Positions 7,951 through 16,970 are shown, counted from the first letter of the stretch. The stretch is DNA of 46,822 nt from an uncultured Methanobrevibacter sp. (GCF_937898925.1 NZ_CALDKF010000007.1:1-46822); one strand, 5' to 3'. The notes: generated from the sequence alone by a model not told the origin. A program made the numbers and translations.

Positions 7951-9999
7951 TTGATTGATGAAATAACTGATTTCTTATTTGGTTTGAAAATGACCATTAT
8001 TTCAGCTATATTTCTTGTAATCGCTGTTATTTTCATGATACTTGGAATTGACACTCCAATTTACTTAAACCCTGCATGGGGTGCGGTAATAATAAGTGGT
8101 ATTCCAATGTTATTATTGGCTTTAACCAGATTAATCCGTGAAAAGTGGATTTCATCTGCACTTCTTATTGCAATAGCTATGGTGGCATCACTCTTGATTG
8201 GTGAGATATTTGCAGCAGGTGAAGTTGCATGGATTATGGCTTTAGGTGCTCTTTTAGAAGACTGGACAGTTGAAAGAGCTAAAAAAGGTTTAAGAAATCT
8301 TATTAATTTAACTCCACAAACAGGTAGAAGAATTGTGGATGGCAAGGAAGAAATGATTTCCGTAGATGAGATTAAAATCGGAGATACTTTAAGAATTCTT
8401 CCTGGTGAAAGCGTACCTGTTGATGGTGAAATTATAAACGGTACCTCTTCTCTTGATCAATCCATCATGACTGGTGAATCATTGCCGATTGATAAGGATG
8501 TAGGGGATGAGGTATTCTGTGGTACAATGAATTTGTATGGTTCAATTGACATTAAAGCAACCAGTTTAGGTGAAAACTCTTCACTTCAAAAGTTGATTGA
8601 CCTTGTAAAGGCAGCTGATGAAAAGCAAGCTCCAACTCAAAGGATTGCAGACAAATGGGCAACATGGCTTGTTCCTGTTGCATTGATAATCGCTATTGCA
8701 GCATGGCTCATTACAGGAAACATTGAAAGGGGAGTAACAGTCCTCGTAGTATTCTGTCCATGTGCATTGATACTTGCTACACCAACTGCAATTATGGCAG
8801 CTATTGGTCAAGCAACAAAATATGGAGTTCTCATTAAATCTGGTGAAGCTTTAGAGACCTTGGGTGGATTGAATACCTTAGTGTTCGATAAGACAGGTAC
8901 TTTAACTTACGGTAATTTAGCAGTTTCAGATATTATTTCCTTGAAAGATGATTTGGATGAAATGGATGTTTTGAACATAGTTGCCTCTTGTGAGAAATTA
9001 AGTGAGCATCCATTGGCTAAAGCTGTTGTAGACAAAGCAAAAGAAGTTGAAATTGATATTGAAGAACCACAAGACTTTAAGATGTTCCCTGGAAAAGGGG
9101 TAAGTTGTAAGAGCTCTTATGGTCAAGTATATGCAGGAAACTCCAAATTTTTATCAGAAAATAATATTGATTTTAATGTTGATAGTGAACTAAACCAGTT
9201 AAAACATGAAGGTAAGGCTTCAATTATCGTTGCTTTGAATGATAGCGTAGTTGGTTTGATCGGATTGTCTGATGTGATACGTGAAGATTCCAAAAACATG
9301 ATTGAGAACTTGCATGATTTGGGAACTGAAACAATATTGCTTACAGGAGATAATACAGAAACTGCTAATTATTTTGCTTCTCAAGTTGGAATTGGAAAGG
9401 TATATGGAAACTTGCTTCCTCAAGAAAAGCTTGATTGGATTGAAAAGCTCAAAAGTGAAGGCAAAAAAGTCTGTATGATTGGTGATGGTGTAAATGATGC
9501 ACCTGCACTCAAGACTGCTGATGTAAGTGTAGCAATGGGCTCTGTAGGAAGTGATGTTGCTATTGAAGCAGCAGATATTGCACTCTTAGGTGATGATATC
9601 GGCAAGATTCCATATCTTAAAAAGCTTTCAAATTCAACCTTGTTTACAATCAAGGCAAACATTATCATTTCCATGACAATCAATGCAGTGGCTATTGTAT
9701 GTTCCGTTTTAGGATTATTGAATCCGGTTACTGGAGCTATTGTTCACAATGCAGGATCCTGTCTTGTAGTGCTTAATGCAGCATTGCTGTATGACAGGAA
9801 ATTTGATGATTCAATTAAGAAAATCGATACTGAAAATGTGGAACACAGCCATTATCATTTCCACAATGATGGAGAGCACTCACATTCTCATGACGGCATT
9901 AAGATAATGGATGAAATCAAAACAGAAAGTGGAATTAAGCATATGCATGCTCACAAGCATGCTTTAAGCAGACAAAGTTGTGAAGCTTATCACAACTAG
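7951..9999 (+). CDS. P1B-type metal-transporting ATPase with His-rich tail
   Basis: This is a 682-residue heavy-metal P-type ATPase. Visible are an actuator domain with TGES, the CPC metal motif at 269-271, the phosphorylation site DKTGTLT at 313-319, the SEHPLA motif near 351 and GDGVNDAP near 511. There is no N-terminal metal-binding domain. The last ~60 residues are rich in His with one Cys. The final helices read HNAGS followed by VVLNAALL, which is not the standard copper or zinc signature, so I do not assign the ion. I chose TTG 7951 because AAGGTG lies six bases upstream, in the same AAGGTGTCTAT context as nikA; the in-frame GTG at 7942 overlaps that site. Shared operators suggest nickel or another metal linked to the nik system. 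Confidence 0.87.
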   Translation: MIDEITDFLFGLKMTIISAIFLVIAVIFMILGIDTPIYLNPAWGAVIISGIPMLLLALTRLIREKWISSALLIAIAMVASLLIGEIFAAGEVAWIMALGALLEDWTVERAKKGLRNLINLTPQTGRRIVDGKEEMISVDEIKIGDTLRILPGESVPVDGEIINGTSSLDQSIMTGESLPIDKDVGDEVFCGTMNLYGSIDIKATSLGENSSLQKLIDLVKAADEKQAPTQRIADKWATWLVPVALIIAIAAWLITGNIERGVTVLVVFCPCALILATPTAIMAAIGQATKYGVLIKSGEALETLGGLNTLVFDKTGTLTYGNLAVSDIISLKDDLDEMDVLNIVASCEKLSEHPLAKAVVDKAKEVEIDIEEPQDFKMFPGKGVSCKSSYGQVYAGNSKFLSENNIDFNVDSELNQLKHEGKASIIVALNDSVVGLIGLSDVIREDSKNMIENLHDLGTETILLTGDNTETANYFASQVGIGKVYGNLLPQEKLDWIEKLKSEGKKVCMIGDGVNDAPALKTADVSVAMGSVGSDVAIEAADIALLGDDIGKIPYLKKLSNSTLFTIKANIIISMTINAVAIVCSVLGLLNPVTGAIVHNAGSCLVVLNAALLYDRKFDDSIKKIDTENVEHSHYHFHNDGEHSHSHDGIKIMDEIKTESGIKHMHAHKHALSRQSCEAYHN

Positions 10000-10263
10000 T
10001 CTTTTCTTTTTTTAAATAATTTTTATTATTATTTTTATTTTATTTTAGTTCTATTCCTATTTTATTTCAATTCTATTTTTATTTAATTTATTTCTATTTT
10101 TTTATCTTTTTTCTATTTTTTATTCTACTTGTTTTCCAATCTGCTTTTTCATTTAATTGATTTATAAAAATTTATTAACATTAAAGTTTATACTAACTAT
10201 AACAATGTTTTAAATAATTCGAATTATTCAAAATTTGATTTAAATTAGTTGTGAGGGATTATT

Positions 10264-10656
10264 ATGGAATTGGATTCAAATGAAGTAGTAAAGAAAATTG
10301 AAGAATACAGAAAGGATTACAGTTGTTCACAAGCAACTCTTATGGGAATTTGTGATGTTGCAGGTATGCCTACTGAAGAATTGGCTCTTCTTGCAAAAGG
10401 ATTCTCTGGAGGAATTGGTGGAACATTCTCTGAAGGGACATGTGGTGCTGTAACTGGAGCGGTAATGGCTTTAGGTCTTTTAGGCGCAGATGAAAAGCAA
10501 ATCATTTCCGCTTCCAAAAAGTTATTCAATGAATTCAAGGATAAGTATGAATCTGTAACTTGCGGATACATCTCAAAAGATGGTGATGACAAATCTCCAT
10601 GTGTTGAAGTATGCTTATTTGCAGGTGAAAAGGTCTGCGAATACTTAAAAGAATAA
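10264..10656 (+). CDS. C_GCAxxG_C_C family protein
   Basis: This is a 130-residue protein of the redox-type family named for its cysteine pattern. The sequence shows an N-terminal YSCSQATL segment near residue 20, a glycine-rich GFSGGIGG stretch with GTCGAVTGAVMALGL near 59-75, then single cysteines in VTCGYI, KSPCVEVC and EKVCEYL. The function of the family is not established; the conserved cysteines suggest metal, Fe-S or redox chemistry. It begins after GTGAGG and lies 94 bases before an iron-sulfur flavoprotein gene on the same strand, so the two could be expressed together. Confidence 0.82.
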   Translation: MELDSNEVVKKIEEYRKDYSCSQATLMGICDVAGMPTEELALLAKGFSGGIGGTFSEGTCGAVTGAVMALGLLGADEKQIISASKKLFNEFKDKYESVTCGYISKDGDDKSPCVEVCLFAGEKVCEYLKE

Positions 10657-10749
10657 TTTTTTCTTTATTTTATTTTTATTTTTATTTTTTTATTATTTTT
10701 TTATTATTTAGATTAATAATTGTTAATTTTTTAGTTTTGGAGTGAGAAA

Positions 10750-11364
10750 ATGAAAGTTTTACTAATTAATGGAAGTCCTCATAAGGAAGGATGCACTTTT
10801 ACAGCATTAACTGAAATCAAAAATCAATTGGAAAAGGAAGGAATTGACAGTGAAATATTCTGGATTGGAAACAAACCTGTTAGAGGTTGCATCGCTTGTC
10901 TTAAATGCGGTCATAACAATGGAAAATGTGCATTTGACGATGATCCAGCAAATGAAATAATTGATAAGCTAATAGAATCTGATGGTGTTATTGTAGGTTC
11001 TCCAGTTTATTATGCAGGTCCTAATGGTGCATTATGCGCTATACTTGATAGGGTTTTCTATGCTGCAAGTGCTAACTTTAAATTCAAACCGGGAGCTTCT
11101 ATCGTAAGCTGCCGTAGAGGCGGTGCAAGTGCAAGCTTTGACAGATTGAACAAGTACTTCACAATTTCAAATATGCCTATTGTTGCATCACAATATTGGA
11201 ATAGTGTTCATGGAAACACTCCTGAAGAAGTCAAGCAAGATTTGGAAGGTCTTCAAACCATGAGAACATTGGCAACCAATATGGCTTGGATTTTAAAATC
11301 AATTGAAAATAGAGAATTGCCTAAGCATGAGGAAGAAAAACAAAGAACCAACTTTATCAGATAA
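10750..11364 (+). CDS. iron-sulfur flavoprotein / NADPH-dependent FMN reductase family
   Basis: This 204-residue flavodoxin-fold protein starts with the FMN phosphate-binding segment LLINGSPHKEGCT (4-16). The compact cysteine motif C-x2-C-x2-C-x6-C (residues 47-60) is the 4Fe-4S pattern seen in methanogen iron-sulfur flavoproteins. The flavin-ring contact GSPVYYAG follows near residue 80. Such proteins pass electrons, for example to oxygen species or quinones, as cytoplasmic oligomers. RBS GGAGTGAG lies just upstream. A second, more divergent member of this fold lies at 39104-39709 on the other strand. Confidence 0.85.
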   Translation: MKVLLINGSPHKEGCTFTALTEIKNQLEKEGIDSEIFWIGNKPVRGCIACLKCGHNNGKCAFDDDPANEIIDKLIESDGVIVGSPVYYAGPNGALCAILDRVFYAASANFKFKPGASIVSCRRGGASASFDRLNKYFTISNMPIVASQYWNSVHGNTPEEVKQDLEGLQTMRTLATNMAWILKSIENRELPKHEEEKQRTNFIR

Positions 11365-11388
11365 TCGGATATTCCTTTAATCTGATAA
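11354..11388 (+). terminator. inverted repeat over the flavoprotein stop codon
   Basis: TTATCAGAT (11354-11362) pairs perfectly with ATCTGATAA (11380-11388), and the left arm contains the end of the coding sequence. A long T-run does not directly follow, so it may be a 3'-end stabiliser or a weak terminator rather than a classical one. Confidence 0.4.
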
Positions 11389-11489
11389 TAGGATAATATT
11401 TATATCTATTAAAAAAGAAAATATAAATTGTATTAATCTTAAAAGATTTAATCATACTAAGTATTTTTAAAAAATTTAGGAGTAATTTT

Positions 11490-11999
11490 ATGGATACTGG
11501 AAATAAAATAATTGTTATTTTACTTATCTTAATTGCTTTCGCTGCAGTTGTCTGTGGTTTCCTATTCATTTCCAATGGTTTAGTCTCAGATGATTCCAGC
11601 ATGGAAGAGAATGTTACAAATGTAACAAATACATCAATAAATAATACTGAAAATTTAACAAATATCACTGCGGATACCTCTTCAGATAGCGGTTCTGTAA
11701 GTTCATCTAGTTCTTCTAGCGGTACTCGCTATTACTCTAGTTCTTCTAGTGGTACCCGCTATTCATCTAGTTCCAGCAGTAATTCAAATTCTGGAAGTGG
11801 ATCTAATTCTGGTTCTAGTTCCGATTCCAGTGCTTCTGATTCTGGGTCTGGGTCTGGTTCTAGTTCTGATTCCGGTTCTTCTGATTCTGGGTCTGGTTCT
11901 AGTTCTGGCGGATCAAGTTCTGGTGGTTCTGGCTCAGGCGGATCTGATTCAGGTTCTGGTGGTTCCGGTTCTTCTAGCGGATCAACTGATTCAGGGTAA
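11490..11999 (+). CDS. serine/glycine-rich membrane-anchored surface protein
   Basis: This is a 169-residue exported protein. Residues 8-30 are a hydrophobic anchor, then come about 35 residues rich in Asn, Thr and Asp with several N-glycosylation sequons. The last ~105 residues are almost only Ser, Gly and Asp, including two SSSSGTRY repeats. The repetitive coding DNA opens long alternative frames on both strands, which are not real genes. It starts after GGAG with ATG and ends in a Gly-rich tail without a wall-binding domain. No enzyme domain is visible. A cell-surface stalk or glycosylated spacer is plausible; I cannot assign a function. Confidence 0.7.
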   Translation: MDTGNKIIVILLILIAFAAVVCGFLFISNGLVSDDSSMEENVTNVTNTSINNTENLTNITADTSSDSGSVSSSSSSSGTRYYSSSSSGTRYSSSSSSNSNSGSGSNSGSSSDSSASDSGSGSGSSSDSGSSDSGSGSSSGGSSSGGSGSGGSDSGSGGSGSSSGSTDSG

Positions 12000-12844
12000 T
12001 AATAATTGAATTTAACATGACTTAAATTTTCATTATTTTTTATTATTTTATTTTTATTATTTTTTAAATATTTTTTCAATAGTTTTTGCTGATTTTTCAT
12101 TATGTTTTTATGAAATTATTAGACAGTTTTTTCATGATTTTTAAAACTTAATTTGGTTTACTTATTGATTTTTTTTATTTCAATTCTAAACTCTCTATTT
12201 TTCATTTCAAGAATGTAAAATTCTTTATTTTAAAAAAAAGTCCTTATTTCTTTTTTAAAAAAACTTATATTATATATTTATTATCAATATATATAATATT
12301 AGATTTTCCTTTTTTGATTTTCAATTTAAAAAGTGTTAATAAATGCTTTTTTGATTAAATTCTATTATTTTAGTTTATATTTCATTTATTAAGTTATTAT
12401 AAGCCTATTATTTAATAAAATAAATATGTATAGTTCTTTATTTATCTAATAAAGCATTATTTGCTTGTTTTTAATTTTAATCATTAAAATTTCTTATTTT
12501 TCTTTATAATGCAATATTTTTTCTTATTTCACTATAATCTAAATAAACAAATTTTTTTTTAAAATTTTAATCAAAATTATTGTTTTATATTGAGTTTAAA
12601 TGATTTATACTGCTTGTTTTTTATTTTTTTTGAGAGAAACATTTATATTATATTAAATAAAAATTTTTATATAACATTAAAAAAGATTATTTTAGACATT
12701 CTATATGTTCTAAAATTCTTTATTTGCAAAAAGATTTTCAAAAATTCATTTTTTAAATAATTAATTAATATTGTTTTTTTATTATATATTGATTCATCTT
12801 TTTTAATGTATTGAGGTGAAATTATTTTAACAAAAAACAGAACA
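12000..12844. promoter_or_regulatory. long AT-rich leader before the surface protein
   Basis: The 845 bases hold no gene I can support. An AT-only inverted repeat lies near 12268-12300. A TATA-like TTTATATTATATTAAAT sits near 12648-12662, the probable promoter. Downstream of it ATTTTAGA (12689-12696) pairs with TCTAAAAT (12709-12716), which would form a hairpin in a 5' untranslated region of about 150 bases or serve as an operator. GAGGTG at 12814-12818 is the likely ribosome-binding site. Confidence 0.4.
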
Positions 12845-15727
12845 TTGCTTTTGTTGATAATGTCATTGTTTATTCTTGCAATGGCTTCAGTATCAGCAAG
12901 CGATGTAAGTGACATAAGTGATAATCAGGAGATTATTTCAGATCAAGATTCAATTAGCGAGGATATTATAAGTGAAGATGTAGATTTATCCAGCGCTGAT
13001 TTAGAGTCTACTGTTGATTCAGATTCTATTGTTAGTGATAGTGAATCTGAGGATTCAAAGCTTGGATCTGCTGAAATGGAATCAGGCCCATTATCTGAAG
13101 ATGAAACCACTAAGAATTCTACAAGCATTGAAGCTTCAAGTTCAAGTGTGGTTTACGGCAATGATTATTCTGTCACTCTAAAGGATAAAAACGGCAACGT
13201 TTTATCTGGAAAAAATTTAATTTTCACATTTAATGGAAATAATTATACAAGAACTACTGATTCCAATGGTGTCGCTAGCATAAAGATTAATGCTGCAGCA
13301 GGCACTTATGATATCAGTGTCTTATTTGAAGGTGATGAATTATATGAAAATTCATCTTCATCAAGCAAAGTGACAGTCAGTAAGGCTTCAACAAGCATTT
13401 CCACTGATACCAAATATGCAGTTAAAGGTGAAACTTACTCTGTTGTTTTAAAGGATAAGGATGGAAAAGTCTTATCCAAAAAGAATGTGGTTCTCACATA
13501 TAATGGAAAGACTTACAATAAAACAACTAACTCTAAAGGTATTGTAAGCATAAAGATTACTGGAACAGTTGCAAAGACCTACAAATTGACTTATAAATTT
13601 GCTGGTGACGAGTATTACAAGGCTAGTTCAGGTTCCGTAAGCCTTAAGGTTAAGATGGCTACAAGCTTAACTGGAGCTAGCACTGTTGTAAAAGGCAATA
13701 AATATAGCGTCACCTTGAAGAATGCAAATGGAAAAGTATTGGCTAAAAGGACTGTAACTTTCACAATCAATGGTAAGTCTTATAAGAAAACCACTAATTC
13801 CAAAGGTGTTGCTAGCTTAAAAATTAGTTTAGCATCTCCAAGAGCTTATGATTTAAATGTTAAGTATGCTGGTAGTTCCTATTATGGTGCATCTGCAAAA
13901 GAGGTATCCCTATTTGTTAAGACACCAACAAAAATAATAAATTCAGGTAATTCCATTGGTAAAGGAACCAAGTATTATCTTACCTTAAAGGATTCCAGCA
14001 ATAATGTTTTATCAGGTAAGGCTGTTACTCTTACCTACAGAGGAAAGACTTATAAGAAAACCACTAATTCCAAAGGTGTAGTTAGCTTAAAGATCAATTC
14101 AGCTATTGGCAAAAGATATGTTCTTAAGTATAAGTTTGCAGGAACCAAGTACTATGGTCCTAGTTCAGGTTCTGTAAACCTTAGAATAAAGAATGCAACA
14201 ACATTGACTGGCCCTGCTTCAACTACCATCATTAAAGGAACTGCATATAAGGTTACTTTAAAAGGTGATGATAAAAAAGCTATAGCAGGTCAAAAGATTA
14301 CATTCACTTTCAATGGCAAGACTTATACCAGGACTACAAATAAGAAAGGTGTTGCTAGCTTAACCATTAATGCAGCCGCTGGAAAGACCTATAAGTTTTC
14401 ATATAAGTTTGCAGGAACATCCTATTATAACAGGTCTGCTTCCGGAACCATTAACTTGGCAGTTAAACTTAAAACTTCCTTAAAGAATTCCGGTACTGTC
14501 ATAATGAATGATACTGTATACACAGTTTCCTTAAAAGATTCAGATGGTAAAGCTTTAGCAAATAAGCCTGTAGATTTCAAATTTGATGGCAAAACTTATC
14601 AAAACAGCACAGATGAAAATGGAACTGTTGGACTTCTCATTAATGTAACAAGTCCAAAGGTTGCTAAATTAACCTACAAGTTTGCAGGTGACAATAAGTA
14701 TGATGTTTCTTCAGGTTCTGTTAGCTTGGATGTAAAGTCTGATAAGATATTTACATTCGATCATATTGTAGCTGGAGCAGTTAAGTTAAGAAATTATGTT
14801 GAAAAGAACGGCAAGATGGCTGCTACCATTTCCATTAACGGAATTAAAATGAATATGTCAAGTTTTGCTTATCTTTTAGGTAAAGCAGTTGAGAATATCA
14901 ACAATGGTAAAAAAATTGATGTTGCTTTAGTTGATGTGGATTCCACTTATAAGAATATGGGAAACACTTCTGTCAATGCTGACTTGAATAAGACCAAGTA
15001 TGTTGAAATGTCAAAAATCTTGACTGATTTCATAGAAGAAGAAGGAAGACTTCCATATTATATTACTACTGTTGTTGGTCAAATGTCCCCTAACCTTTAC
15101 ATTTATGGGCTTGCTAAATCTTTAGATTTCTATTCAAATATGAATAGATTGCCTAATTATGTGACTTTCGATGCTAAAGATGTGAATGGTGGAAGTGGAA
15201 GTGTCACTAAAAAAGGAAATGCTTCTCAGTATAAGAAAGGTTTAAATGAAGTTCAATCACTTACTTCCGCTCAACTTGCCCAATACTTGAAGGCTTCTGG
15301 AAATGATGCACTTAACTCAGCAATTAAATCCTTAGCTAACTCTTTAACATCAGGAAAAACTACTGTCTGGGCTAAAGCTGAAGCTATATTTAATTGGGTT
15401 AGGGACAATATCAATTATGAATATTATGCAAACACCAAATATAAGGCAACTGGTACTTTAAGCAAGAAAAAAGGTAACTGTTGTGATCATGCAAACTTGA
15501 TTGTTGCTCTTTGTAGAGCAGCTGACATACCTGCAAGGTTTTCCCATGGTAAGAACTGTAAGTTCTCAAGTGGTTTGAACACTGGTCACGTATGGGCACA
15601 AATCTATGTTGATGGTGTATGGTATTCTGCTGATGCAACAAGTAGCAGAAACAAGTTAGGTAATATTCAAAACTGGAATACAAAGTCATTTGACCTTAAA
15701 GAGCAACTTGTTCACTTAACATTCTAG
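12845..15727 (+). CDS. adhesin-like protein: Ig-type repeats, pseudomurein-binding repeats, transglutaminase domain
   Basis: This is a cell-surface protein of about 960 residues. A signal peptide ends near ASVSAS, an acidic Ser-rich stretch follows to residue 90, then six Ig-like repeats of about 88 residues, each with a TYxxTTxSKGVASLKI-like core. Two pseudomurein-binding repeats follow near residues 640-780 (LRNYVEKNGKMAATISING and a second copy with GRLPYYITT and NRLPNYVTF). The C-terminus is a transglutaminase-type thiol domain with a Cys pair 879/880 in GNCCDHANL, His915 in GHVWAQ and Asp930 in DATS. It could cut or cross-link pseudomurein peptides, like the phage PeiW/PeiP enzymes. The ribosome-binding site at 12814 suggests translation really begins near 12824-12827, where the codons are ATT and TTA, not standard starts; the first standard start is TTG 12845. 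Confidence 0.85.
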   Translation: MLLLIMSLFILAMASVSASDVSDISDNQEIISDQDSISEDIISEDVDLSSADLESTVDSDSIVSDSESEDSKLGSAEMESGPLSEDETTKNSTSIEASSSSVVYGNDYSVTLKDKNGNVLSGKNLIFTFNGNNYTRTTDSNGVASIKINAAAGTYDISVLFEGDELYENSSSSSKVTVSKASTSISTDTKYAVKGETYSVVLKDKDGKVLSKKNVVLTYNGKTYNKTTNSKGIVSIKITGTVAKTYKLTYKFAGDEYYKASSGSVSLKVKMATSLTGASTVVKGNKYSVTLKNANGKVLAKRTVTFTINGKSYKKTTNSKGVASLKISLASPRAYDLNVKYAGSSYYGASAKEVSLFVKTPTKIINSGNSIGKGTKYYLTLKDSSNNVLSGKAVTLTYRGKTYKKTTNSKGVVSLKINSAIGKRYVLKYKFAGTKYYGPSSGSVNLRIKNATTLTGPASTTIIKGTAYKVTLKGDDKKAIAGQKITFTFNGKTYTRTTNKKGVASLTINAAAGKTYKFSYKFAGTSYYNRSASGTINLAVKLKTSLKNSGTVIMNDTVYTVSLKDSDGKALANKPVDFKFDGKTYQNSTDENGTVGLLINVTSPKVAKLTYKFAGDNKYDVSSGSVSLDVKSDKIFTFDHIVAGAVKLRNYVEKNGKMAATISINGIKMNMSSFAYLLGKAVENINNGKKIDVALVDVDSTYKNMGNTSVNADLNKTKYVEMSKILTDFIEEEGRLPYYITTVVGQMSPNLYIYGLAKSLDFYSNMNRLPNYVTFDAKDVNGGSGSVTKKGNASQYKKGLNEVQSLTSAQLAQYLKASGNDALNSAIKSLANSLTSGKTTVWAKAEAIFNWVRDNINYEYYANTKYKATGTLSKKKGNCCDHANLIVALCRAADIPARFSHGKNCKFSSGLNTGHVWAQIYVDGVWYSADATSSRNKLGNIQNWNTKSFDLKEQLVHLTF

Positions 15728-16100
15728 TGGTAATTGAATTTTAACCTTTTATTTTTTTATTTTAATTTTTTATTTCTATTTTTTCTATTTTTATTTCTAT
15801 TTTTCAATTTCTTTATAAAATTTTATTTTCAATTAATTTTTCAATATTCCAATAATTTTTCAATAATTTTTTTCTTCAATTATATTAATTTTAGGTATAA
15901 TAATTTTAATAGTTGTGATAAATTTATTGATTTAATTAATTGATTTTTAATTAATTCTAATACTTATCTAGTTTTCATGTTATGATGTCTGCATATATCT
16001 ACATCTAACCATATTAAAACATAATTTTATTAAAAAAATAATATTTAAATAATTTAAGTATGATATATTATACTGTTTAAAAAAAATAATGAGGCATAAA
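15728..16100. promoter_or_regulatory. intergenic region with imperfect palindrome before mrp
   Basis: Mostly T-rich filler. At 15971-16020 a more mixed-composition stretch forms a nested palindrome: GTTTT...GTTAT-GATGT pairs with ACATC-TAAC...AAAAC around a 12-base centre. It lies about 80 bases before the mrp start and could be an operator or an RNA hairpin. No coding frame of note is present. Confidence 0.35.
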
Positions 16101-16970
16101 ATGGCAAATAATGGACATGGACATCATGGAGCTGCAAATTTAACTCCTGAACAGCAAAAGCAAATGATTGAACAGGAATTAAGGCTCTTTGAACATATGA
16201 AAAATATCAAATATAAAATAGCTGTTATGAGTGGAAAAGGTGGAGTAGGTAAATCCACAGTAGCTGCTAACTTGGCAGAAGCTTTTCAGAAAAAAGGATT
16301 ATTAACTGGTATACTTGATGCAGACATTCACGGACCAAACATTCCTAAGATGTTAGGGGTTGAAGGTAAGGATGTTATGATTGAACATGGGGAAATGATT
16401 CCTGTAATGAGCAATAATGGAATCAAGGTCATGTCAATGGGATTTTTAATAGAATCTCAAGACACTCCAATCATATGGAGAGGCCCTCAAAAATCAGGAT
16501 CAATCAAGCAGTTCATGGCAGACACTGCATGGGGAGACCTTGATGTCTTGATTATTGACAATCCTCCTGGAACCGGTGACGAACCGTTGACTGTGCTTCA
16601 ATCATTGCCTAATGTTGATGCAGTCATTATGGTTACTACACCAAATAGCCTATCACAGGAAGATGTATTGAAATGTGTAGGTATGGTTAAGATGCTAAAC
16701 ATTGAGGATATTGGACTTATTGAGAATATGTCCTATTATGTATGTCCTCATTGTGGTGAAAAAACCAATATATTCGGCGAGTCCCAAGGGGAAAAGTTTG
16801 CTAATGACATGGGAGTTGTATTTTTGGGCAATTTGCCTTTAACTGAACAGGTTCCTGAATCTGCAAATCAAGACAGCACTATGGTAAACAGCTATGCAGA
16901 TTCTGAAGTCAGTCAAAAGTTTTCCGAAATAATTGACAATATAAAATTAGCATTTTTAGATGATGAATAA
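16101..16970 (+). CDS. Mrp/NBP35-family Fe-S cluster carrier ATPase
   Basis: This is a P-loop ATPase of the Mrp/ApbC/NBP35 family, a cytoplasmic scaffold for assembling and delivering 4Fe-4S clusters. The deviant Walker A SGKGGVGKST is at 44-53. An ADIHGPNIPKMLG stretch follows near 75-87, then Walker B-like LIIDNPPGTGDEP near 151-163. CPHC at 215-218 is the cluster-binding pair at the dimer interface. The N-terminus is His-rich (GHGHHG) but lacks the Cys-rich N-terminal motif of eukaryotic NBP35. I chose ATG 16101 because GAGG lies six bases before it; ATG 16089 overlaps that site. The gene stands alone. Confidence 0.88.
   Translation: MANNGHGHHGAANLTPEQQKQMIEQELRLFEHMKNIKYKIAVMSGKGGVGKSTVAANLAEAFQKKGLLTGILDADIHGPNIPKMLGVEGKDVMIEHGEMIPVMSNNGIKVMSMGFLIESQDTPIIWRGPQKSGSIKQFMADTAWGDLDVLIIDNPPGTGDEPLTVLQSLPNVDAVIMVTTPNSLSQEDVLKCVGMVKMLNIEDIGLIENMSYYVCPHCGEKTNIFGESQGEKFANDMGVVFLGNLPLTEQVPESANQDSTMVNSYADSEVSQKFSEIIDNIKLAFLDDE

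Noticed and set aside
11749..12100. Long alternative frames on both strands over the Ser-rich gene
   Set aside because: They arise from the repetitive Ser/Gly/Asp codons; they give low-complexity Leu/Val or Glu/Pro strings and have no start signals. Only the frame with a membrane anchor and ribosome-binding site is kept.
12268..12300. AT-only inverted repeat as a replication origin
   Set aside because: No origin-recognition boxes and no Cdc6/Orc1 gene are nearby; AT-rich palindromes are expected by chance in this composition.
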